From the NCBI GenBank assembly GCA_934668605.1, contig CAKUNY010000127.1, positions 1-6,038 on the forward strand: 6,038 nucleotides of DNA, written 5' to 3'. The notes under the pieces are model-generated. The model did no database searches. It was not told the DNA's origin and worked only from the letters and a program-made list of their open reading frames with translations. This DNA is from an uncultured Oscillospiraceae bacterium (lineage in GTDB: Bacteria > Bacillota > Clostridia > Oscillospirales > Oscillospiraceae). Of the stretch, positions 1 through 4,797 are shown piece by piece. Positions within the stretch are counted from its first letter, which is position 1, and every line of letters starts with the position of its first letter. A program made the translations under genes and the position numbers.

Positions 1-22
1 TCAGAAGATATTGTTCACTCAT
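1..22 (-). CDS. Start of the next opp-operon gene (probably oppD ATPase), first 7 codons only
   Basis: Reading leftward, an ATG at 20-22 opens a frame, MSEQYLL, that stays open to the window edge. It lies 5 bp after the oppC stop codon. A good ribosome binding site (AGAGGTGA on the minus strand, 28-35) overlaps that stop, so the gene is almost certainly translated and cotranscribed with oppC. The visible residues are too few to identify the product. In opp/dpp operons of Firmicutes the gene after oppC is normally the ATP-binding subunit oppD, so that is the inference from gene order alone. Confidence 0.6.
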
Positions 23-27
23 ACCGC

Positions 28-1104
28 TCACCTCTTCAGCTTCGGGTCAAACGCGTCGCGAAGACCGTCGCCCAGCAAGTTCAGGCTCAGAACGATCAGA
101 CAGATCATCAGAGCCGGGAAAATCAGCTTATACGGATACGTCTGAAGACCCTGCCGCGCGGAGTTCGCCAGAGAGCCCAGAGACGGCATCGGCGCGTTGA
201 CGCCAAGGCCGATGAAGCTCAGGTAGCTCTCGGTGAAGATGGCCGACGGGATCTGAAGCGCCGTCGAGACGATGATGACCGAAAGACAGTTCGGCAGAAT
301 ATGCTTGCGGATGATCCAGCCGGGCTTTGCGCCGATGGAGCGCGCGGCCAGCACATACTCGTTTTCCTTAATGGAGAGGATCTGGCCGCGAATCAGGCGC
401 GCCATGCCGACCCAGTAAAGAAGACCGAAGACGATGAACATCGAAACCATGTTCGAGCCCAGCGCCGCGAGCGTGGAGCCGGATTTGAACACCAGCACCT
501 GGTTGAGAACGGTTGCCAGCAGAATAATGACCAGCATATCGGGAAGAGAATAGATGATATCGACGATGCGCATGAGAATGAGGTCGACGCGCCCGCCCGC
601 GTAGCCCGAAATACTGCCAATGATCATGCCGATGATCAGCACGATGATGCTCGCGAAAAAGCCGATCACAAGAGAGATTCTCGCGCCGTAGATGACGCGG
701 ATGAAGTAGTCGCGGCACTGCTCGTCGGTTCCCATGATATGTGGGAAGCGCGTGCCGCCTTCGTCGATGAACTTCTGCTCGGCCTTGCTGTAGGTGAAGG
801 GAGCGAGGTTCTTGGCGCCCTTGTCGCGCTTGCCGTTGACGGAGAGGATCTCCTCATAGCCGTAGGGCACGATCATGGGCGCGATAATGATCGTCAGAAT
901 GATGGCCACGAGCACAATGATGCTCGCCACGGCCAGGGGGTTTTTGAAGAGCTTGCGCATGCCGTCTTTGAAGAAGGACGTGCTCTGGCTCATCACGTCC
1001 TGCTGCCGCTTTTCGTCTTCCGTCGCCTTTTCGAACTTCGAAAGATCGATCTGCGCGCTGAGCACCTGCTTTTTCGGCGTCTTGTTGGGGTCGAAATTGT
1101 CCAT
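28..1104 (-). CDS. oppC: Oligopeptide/dipeptide ABC transporter permease OppC
   Basis: Inner-membrane permease subunit that pairs with OppB to form the channel of a peptide importer driven by OppD/OppF-type ATPases. The 358-residue protein has a long charged cytoplasmic N-terminus (about residues 1-50), a first membrane helix at about 57-80 and an external stretch at about 80-130. The family motif GTDEQCRDYFIRVIYGAR follows at about 125-142, then five further hydrophobic segments to about 345. The EAA loop that docks on the ATPase is clear at about 249-271 (EYVLAARSIGAK then HILPN), as is the C-terminal GDGLRDAFDPKLKR typical of OppC/DppC. The ATG at 1102-1104 is preceded by a strong AGAAGGGAGGA ribosome binding site. 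The oppB stop lies 16 bp upstream, so the two genes form one operon. The long N-terminus is normal for clostridial OppC. Substrate (peptide, nickel or other) cannot be read from the permease alone. Confidence 0.93.
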   Translation of the reverse strand: MDNFDPNKTPKKQVLSAQIDLSKFEKATEDEKRQQDVMSQSTSFFKDGMRKLFKNPLAVASIIVLVAIILTIIIAPMIVPYGYEEILSVNGKRDKGAKNLAPFTYSKAEQKFIDEGGTRFPHIMGTDEQCRDYFIRVIYGARISLVIGFFASIIVLIIGMIIGSISGYAGGRVDLILMRIVDIIYSLPDMLVIILLATVLNQVLVFKSGSTLAALGSNMVSMFIVFGLLYWVGMARLIRGQILSIKENEYVLAARSIGAKPGWIIRKHILPNCLSVIIVSTALQIPSAIFTESYLSFIGLGVNAPMPSLGSLANSARQGLQTYPYKLIFPALMICLIVLSLNLLGDGLRDAFDPKLKR

Positions 1105-1120
1105 GATGCGTCCTCCCTTC

Positions 1121-2032
1121 TCAGTCGAATTTGATGCGCGGGTCGACGACCTTATACAGAAGGTCGCAGATCACGTTCGCAGCGACCATCAGCGTCGCGA
1201 GGAAGATCGTCGTCGCCATGATCATGGTGTAGTCGCGGTTGGAGATCGCGCTGACAAACTTGCTGCCGATGCCGCCGACGGTAAAGATCGTCTCAATGAC
1301 CATTGAGCCCGTGATGATGTAGGCGATCTGCGGGCCTGCGTAGGTGATGATCGGAAGCAGCGAGTTTCTGAGCGCGTGCTTGAAGATGACCTTCCACTTG
1401 GCAACGCCCTTGGCCTTTGCCGTGCGGATATAGTCCTGGCTCAGAGCGTCCAGCATGCTGGACTTGGCAAGGCGCGTCGTATACGCCATCGGGTAAGACG
1501 AGAGCGCGAGCACCGGAAGCAGAAAGTTCGGATTGTTCGCGTCCCAGACCGGGAACCACGCGAGCTTGATGCAGAACACCAGAAGCAGCAGCGTCGCCAA
1601 AACGAAGCTCGGCACGGCCGTAAAGAGCGTCGAGAAAAAGACGATGACCCGATCCGGCCACTTGTTGCGCATCAGGGCGGCCAGACTTCCGAAGACCGTT
1701 CCGCAGATGAGCGCAACGGCGATTGCCATCAGGCCGAGCTTGGCAGAGATCGGGAAGGACTCGGCGATGATTTCCTTGATGTCACGCCCGTTTTTGAGCG
1801 AAACGCCAAAATCTCCGTGCAGAAGATTTTTCATGTACAAAATGAACTGCTCGCCGACGGGCTTGTCCAGATTGTAACGCTTGTTCAGCGCTTCGATGGT
1901 CGCCGCGCTCAGCGCCTTCTCCCGGTTGAACGGACCGCCCGGGATGGCGTTCATGACGAAAAATGTGATGGCACATATGATAAGTACAGTCAGAATGGCA
2001 AGTAAGATACGTTTGACAATATATCTGCCCAC
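1121..2032 (-). CDS. oppB: Oligopeptide/dipeptide ABC transporter permease OppB
   Basis: Membrane permease partner of OppC. The protein opens with GRYIVKRILLAILTVLIICAITF, the usual OppB N-terminal membrane helix. It continues with the MNAIPGGPF segment, a large external domain (about residues 32-95), and five more membrane segments. The EAA loop is at about 200-227 (DYIRTAKAKGV, then HALRNSLLP), followed by the conserved ETIFTVGGIG motif (247-256) and the ending YKVVDPRIKFD. I chose the GTG at 2030-2032. It sits 8 bp after a strong AGAAGGGAG site and gives 303 aa, close to the usual OppB length of about 306, starting at the conserved GRYIVKR. The in-frame ATG at 2072-2074 would add 14 hydrophilic residues (MQAGKENKQKGVKN) and has no convincing ribosome binding site. 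First gene of the operon, with its own promoter about 75-105 bp upstream. Confidence 0.93.
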   Translation of the reverse strand: MGRYIVKRILLAILTVLIICAITFFVMNAIPGGPFNREKALSAATIEALNKRYNLDKPVGEQFILYMKNLLHGDFGVSLKNGRDIKEIIAESFPISAKLGLMAIAVALICGTVFGSLAALMRNKWPDRVIVFFSTLFTAVPSFVLATLLLLVFCIKLAWFPVWDANNPNFLLPVLALSSYPMAYTTRLAKSSMLDALSQDYIRTAKAKGVAKWKVIFKHALRNSLLPIITYAGPQIAYIITGSMVIETIFTVGGIGSKFVSAISNRDYTMIMATTIFLATLMVAANVICDLLYKVVDPRIKFD

Positions 2033-2040
2033 ATTCTTCA

Positions 2041-2049
2041 CTCCCTTCT
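2041..2049 (-). promoter_or_regulatory. Ribosome binding site setting the oppB GTG start
   Basis: The minus strand reads AGAAGGGAG here, 8 bp before the GTG at 2030-2032. It lies inside the longer open frame that begins with ATG at 2074, so it argues for the shorter protein starting at the conserved GRYIVKR. Confidence 0.75.
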
Positions 2050-2107
2050 GTTTGTTTTCTTTTCCTGCCTGCATCCGCGGTTCGCGGAGGGTACAGATGT
2101 TCTTTTA

Positions 2108-2136
2108 ATTATAACGGAAAGGCGGGGTTTGGTCAA
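2108..2136 (-). promoter_or_regulatory. Sigma-A promoter of the opp operon
   Basis: On the minus strand a -35 box TTGACC (2131-2136) is followed after exactly 17 bp by a perfect -10 box TATAAT (2108-2113). Only the last base of the -35 box departs from consensus. Transcription should start near 2101, leaving an untranslated leader of about 70 bases before the oppB GTG. No attenuator or riboswitch-like structure is evident in that leader. Confidence 0.88.
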
Positions 2137-2283
2137 TCCTTTTTCGCCGACTGGCGACACTTTCTAAACGGCGCGTTTGCAATTTGGCCGGGAAGAGCGG
2201 GAAAAAGCGTCAAATTTTCTTACAATTTTGTGTGTTCTCCACAGTTTTCCAGATTTGCATTTGTCCATATTGCGCGGACACAC

Positions 2284-2311
2284 ACGTTTTTTTCGCCTTC
2301 CGCATATTCTG
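2284..2311 (+). promoter_or_regulatory. Possible sigma-K-like sporulation promoter for the cortex-lytic operon
   Basis: The pair AC (2284-2285), a 17-bp spacer, and CATATTCTG (2303-2311) fits the mother-cell sigma-K pattern AC-N16/17-CATANNNTA with one mismatch at the last base. Transcription would begin near 2316-2319, just before the AGGAGG ribosome binding site. No sigma-A-like promoter was found between 2137 and 2332 on this strand. The consensus is short and could occur by chance. The spore-related products downstream make it plausible but do not prove it. The rest of 2137-2283 holds nothing I can identify. Confidence 0.3.
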
Positions 2312-2319
2312 ATGGATAC

Positions 2320-2325
2320 AGGAGG
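2320..2325 (+). promoter_or_regulatory. Ribosome binding site setting the start of the first cortex-lytic operon gene
   Basis: AGGAGG lies 7 bp before the ATG at 2333-2335. Earlier in-frame ATGs (including 2312-2314) precede this site and have no comparable signal, so the protein is taken as 131 aa rather than the longer open frame. Confidence 0.8.
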
Positions 2326-2332
2326 CGATCAT

Positions 2333-2728
2333 ATGGACTCACAGGGCACGGTTGTCGTGCGTCTTTCCACATCCAGCGCGCTCATTCCCCTACAGGGCGC
2401 GACCGTCACCATTACAAAGCTCTGCCCGAACGGCACGCAGGAGCTTCTCGCCGTGCGCGTGACAAATTTTGACGGGCTGACAGACCCCGTCACCGTCGAA
2501 ACCCCGCCGATGGCCGAGAGCCAGAGCTACCAGAACACGTCCGTTCCCTACGCCGTGGTCGATATCAGCGCCCAGCGCGTGGGCTTTGACCGGGTTCTGG
2601 TCAAAAACGCGCAGGTCTTCCCGAACACCGAGACAAGGCAGGAGCTGTCTCTCATCCCGACGCCCGATCTTCCGAGCTCGTTTGACCGGACGGAAACGTT
2701 TGTCGTCCCGCCGCAGGATCTTTCGTGA
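2333..2728 (+). CDS. Stand-alone SleC pro-domain-like beta-sandwich protein
   Basis: A 131-residue protein with no signal peptide or membrane segment. Its body is alternating beta strands: GTVVVRLST (5-13), PLQGATVTITKL (19-30), ELLAVRVTNFDGLT (37-50), VTVETPP (53-59), YAVVDISAQRVGFDRVLVKNAQVFP (73-97) and RQELSLIP (102-109). It ends in a proline-rich tail. The order 'PLQGATVTI ... TNFDGLT ... GFDRVLVKNAQVFP' resembles carboxypeptidase-regulatory-like (transthyretin-type) beta-sandwich domains. The same kind of domain forms the N-terminal pre/pro region of clostridial SleC cortex-lytic enzymes. The next gene, 9 bp downstream, carries the matching SpoIID-like catalytic domain, so this is inferred to be the pro-domain encoded as a separate protein, perhaps a chaperone, inhibitor or spore-targeting partner. 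Fold and SleC relationship are recognised by pattern, not by a search. Confidence 0.7.
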   Translation: MDSQGTVVVRLSTSSALIPLQGATVTITKLCPNGTQELLAVRVTNFDGLTDPVTVETPPMAESQSYQNTSVPYAVVDISAQRVGFDRVLVKNAQVFPNTETRQELSLIPTPDLPSSFDRTETFVVPPQDLS

Positions 2729-2737
2729 GGTGATTCT

Positions 2738-4018
2738 ATGCCGACCTCTGTCATTCCCTACATCCCGGAGACCATCGTCGTCCATCTGGGCGCGCCGACG
2801 CAATCCGCCGCAAACATCACGGTTCCGTTCACCGACTACATCAAAAATGTCGTCTCGAGCGAAATTTACCCCACGTGGGAGCCCGCCGCGCTGGAGGCAA
2901 ACACGCTTGCCATCATTTCCTTCGCCCTCAACCGGTTTTACACCGAGTATTACCGCAGCCGGGGGTATGATTTTGACATCACATCGTCGACCGCCATCGA
3001 CCAGAAATACATCGAAGGCCGGAACATCTACGAGAATATTTCCGTCCTTGTCGATGAGATTTTTGACCGGTATCTGCGGCGCGAGGGCTTTGTCGAGCCG
3101 CTGGCCGCGAAATTCTGCAACGGCGTGACGACGACCTGCGACGGTTTGAGTCAATGGGGCTCGCAGTATCTGGCCGAGGGCGGCGCGGACGCGTTTTCGA
3201 TCCTCCGCTCGTATTACGGCAACATCGAACTCGTCACGAACGCGCCCGTGCAGGAGCCGTCGCCGTCCTATCCTGGAACGCCCCTTCGCCGGGGCGACAC
3301 GAACGCGGACATCGCGCTCATCCAGTTCATCCTCAACCGCATTTCCCAGAACTACCCCGCCATCCCCAAGCTGACCGTCGACGGCGTATTTGGTTCGGCT
3401 ACGGAAGCTTCAGTCCGCGCGTTTCAGTCGATTTTCGATCTGACGGCGGATGGGATTGTCGGCCCCGCGACGTGGTATAAGCTGATTCTTCTTTATGTCG
3501 CGGTGCAAAGGCTCGCCGAGCTTCAATCTCTCGGGCAGACCTACACGCGCTACAACTGGGAGCTGCCCGAGCCGCTTTCCATCGGCTCGACCGGAAGCCG
3601 GGTGACGTTTTTGCAGTATGTGCTCTCGGTGCTCGCGCAGTTTATTCCGTCCATCCCCGAGGCCAATATCACGGGCACGTACTCGGAAAACACCGAAGAA
3701 GCTGTCCGCGCGTTTCAGACCTACGCAGGCCTTCCCGCGACGGGCTCCATTGACGACGCGACCTGGAACGCCCTTTACGCGCAGTATTCCGCCATCCGAA
3801 GCGAGGTTTTATCGAGCGGCGAGCTGTTTCCGATCACAGAGTCAGATGAGCCTGAGGCCGTGCCTGTTTTCGCAAACGCGGAGGCGTCCGCTCCGTCCAT
3901 CTTCCCGCAGCCTCCTACGGGCGGCGCGGCGCAGCGGTACTCGGATACATCCCGGTTTCTGCAATATCCCGCCGGAGGCTTTGCCGCCGGTCAAGAAGAT
4001 GAGGAGGGCTTTTTATGA
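2738..4018 (+). CDS. SleC-like cortex-lytic protein: SpoIID-type transglycosylase domain plus two peptidoglycan-binding modules
   Basis: A 426-aa protein with no signal peptide. Residues about 10-170 match the SpoIID/LytB domain. VPFTDYIKNVVSSEIYPTW (29-47) followed by ALEANTLAIISFALN (51-65) corresponds to the core motif, with E42 in the place of the SpoIID catalytic glutamate. LSQWGSQYLAEGGADAFSILRSYYGN (137-162) matches the SpoIID C-terminal motif. Two type-1 peptidoglycan-binding modules follow at about 181-250 (LRRGDTNADIALIQFIL, VDGVFGSATEASVRAFQ, DGIVGPATWYKL) and about 276-348 (LSIGSTGSRVTFLQYVL, TEEAVRAFQ, DDATWNAL). The tail from about 355 to 426 is proline/alanine-rich with an acidic end and has no recognised domain. 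SpoIID enzymes cleave glycan strands, and SleC degrades spore cortex during germination, so a cortex-lytic or sporulation role is inferred. A GAGGTGA site overlapping the previous stop, 5 bp before the ATG, supports the start and translational coupling. The following gene overlaps by 4 bp. Confidence 0.87.
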   Translation: MPTSVIPYIPETIVVHLGAPTQSAANITVPFTDYIKNVVSSEIYPTWEPAALEANTLAIISFALNRFYTEYYRSRGYDFDITSSTAIDQKYIEGRNIYENISVLVDEIFDRYLRREGFVEPLAAKFCNGVTTTCDGLSQWGSQYLAEGGADAFSILRSYYGNIELVTNAPVQEPSPSYPGTPLRRGDTNADIALIQFILNRISQNYPAIPKLTVDGVFGSATEASVRAFQSIFDLTADGIVGPATWYKLILLYVAVQRLAELQSLGQTYTRYNWELPEPLSIGSTGSRVTFLQYVLSVLAQFIPSIPEANITGTYSENTEEAVRAFQTYAGLPATGSIDDATWNALYAQYSAIRSEVLSSGELFPITESDEPEAVPVFANAEASAPSIFPQPPTGGAAQRYSDTSRFLQYPAGGFAAGQEDEEGFL

Positions 4019-4578
4019 CGCTTCCGGAAGACTACATAAACAGGCCTGTGCACAGCCTTCAGACGATGCTGCAAGTTCTGTCCACCGTCTTTCCCGCGCT
4101 TCTGAACGTCAATCCGGACGGAATTTACGGCGAAAGTACGCAAAAGGCCGTCCGCGCGTTTCAGCGCTTTTCGGGACTGCCCGAAACGGGCATTGCCGAG
4201 CAGACCACCTGGAACGCGCTTGCCAGCTGCTACCTTCGCCATGCGCCGGGCGTCCTGCCGCCGGAGCCGCTGCGCATCGTTTTGCAGCCCGGGCAGGAAA
4301 TTTCCCCAGGGGAGCAGAATCTGCATCTTTACCTCATCCAGGCCATGATGGCCGCGCTCGCCGGGCGCTTTGCAAACGCCAATCCCCCGGAGGTGACGGG
4401 CGTTTTCGACGCGGCGACAAGGAAGGCCGTTCTCGAATTGCAGGCACTTTTCGGCCACGAGCAGACCGGCGTCATTGACCGGCGCTTCTGGGCATATTTA
4501 GCGAGACTCTATACCCTCTCCATCGGCGACGGCACGGTTTCCGACACTGCCCCCGTGTCTAACAAATATCTGCTGTGA
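4015..4578 (+). CDS. Two-module peptidoglycan-binding protein
   Basis: A 187-aa protein consisting almost entirely of two type-1 peptidoglycan-binding modules. The first (about residues 12-72) contains VHSLQTMLQVL, PDGIYGESTQKAVRAFQ, GLPETG and TTWNAL. The second (about 96-165) contains LHLYLIQAMMAAL, VTGVFDAATRKAVLELQ, EQTGVID and FWAYL, and is more diverged. There is no catalytic domain, signal peptide or membrane segment, so it cannot cleave peptidoglycan on its own and probably binds or tethers. The ATG overlaps the previous stop (ATGA), and GAGGAGG at 4001-4007 lies 7 bp upstream, so it is translationally coupled to the SpoIID-domain gene. Its modules look like those of that gene, including an identical 15-base stretch, pointing to duplication. 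Likely a partner that adds wall or cortex affinity to the enzyme. Confidence 0.85.
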   Translation: MTLPEDYINRPVHSLQTMLQVLSTVFPALLNVNPDGIYGESTQKAVRAFQRFSGLPETGIAEQTTWNALASCYLRHAPGVLPPEPLRIVLQPGQEISPGEQNLHLYLIQAMMAALAGRFANANPPEVTGVFDAATRKAVLELQALFGHEQTGVIDRRFWAYLARLYTLSIGDGTVSDTAPVSNKYLL

Positions 4579-4590
4579 AGCAGTCGGGTT

Positions 4591-4697
4591 CGTAGGGGTC
4601 GATGCCCACATCGACCCGGCAGTACAAACCATTTTTACGATACCCTTCGGCGAATTCGATAGTGCCCAATGGGGCGATGTGGGCATCGCCCCCTACG
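4591..4697. repeat. 107-bp palindromic intergenic element with 27-bp terminal inverted repeats (MITE- or REP-like)
   Basis: The ends, 4591-4617 and 4671-4697, are inverted copies matching at 25 of 27 positions. The outer eight bases are CGTAGGGG and CCCCTACG. Each arm is itself a perfect hairpin: 9-bp stem 4596-4604/4609-4617 with loop CCCA, and 9-bp stem 4671-4679/4684-4692 with loop TGGG. The two mismatches between arms (4599 and 4614) form one T-A pair where the other arm has the equivalent G-C pair, so both hairpins are preserved. The 53-bp centre has no reading frame or other structure I can identify. No clear target-site duplication is visible. Similar GTAGGGG...CCCCTAC intergenic repeats are, to my knowledge, common in Oscillospiraceae genomes. 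Copy number cannot be seen from one window. Confidence 0.8.
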
Positions 4698-4753
4698 CAA
4701 TCTCGAGAGGTTTCATGTAAAATCGGTATCACAATTTTCAGAAAATTCGCGTA

Positions 4754-4788
4754 AAAAGCGGCATGGACGCAAAATCCATGCCGCTTTT
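4754..4788. terminator. Bidirectional intrinsic terminator between the cortex-lytic operon and thrC
   Basis: A perfect 14-bp stem (4754-4767 with 4775-4788, AAAAGCGGCATGGA and its complement) encloses a 7-base loop. On the minus strand the hairpin is followed by a run of five T, ending 10 bp past the thrC stop. On the plus strand it ends in TTTTCTATTT, so it can also stop transcripts from the convergent operon ending at 4578, for which no other terminator is seen. Confidence 0.88.
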
Positions 4789-4797
4789 CTATTTCGC

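Noticed and set aside
301..1134. 277-codon open frame on the plus strand opposite oppC
   Set aside because: Its translation is rich in Asp, His, Arg and Glu with no domain, as expected for the antisense of a GC-rich membrane protein gene. oppC is unmistakable on the other strand.
1376..2005. 209-codon open frame on the plus strand opposite oppB
   Set aside because: Charged, low-complexity antisense translation. oppB has clear family motifs over the same bases.
2144..2157. Short inverted repeat TCGCC-GACT-GGCGA just upstream of the opp -35 box, considered as an operator
   Set aside because: Only five paired bases per arm, in GC-rich DNA. It matches no regulator site I recognise and could easily be chance.
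2262..2280. TGTCC...GGACA inverted repeat followed by a T-run at 2287-2293, considered as a terminator
   Set aside because: The stem is only 5 bp with a 9-base loop, the T-run is 6 bases away, and no plus-strand gene ends upstream.
2390..3154. 254-codon open frame on the minus strand across the first two cortex-lytic genes
   Set aside because: Arg/Asp/Gly-rich antisense translation without motifs. It spans the junction of two well-supported plus-strand genes, including their ribosome binding site.
3618..4478. 286-codon plus-strand open frame in another frame across the second and third cortex-lytic genes
   Set aside because: Arg/Ser/Pro-rich out-of-frame translation. The true frame shows repeated peptidoglycan-binding motifs and the ATGA overlap.
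4591..4697. The palindromic repeat considered as a CRISPR fragment or small RNA gene
   Set aside because: Only two inverted arms, no repeat-spacer periodicity and no promoter. The structure is explained by terminal inverted repeats.
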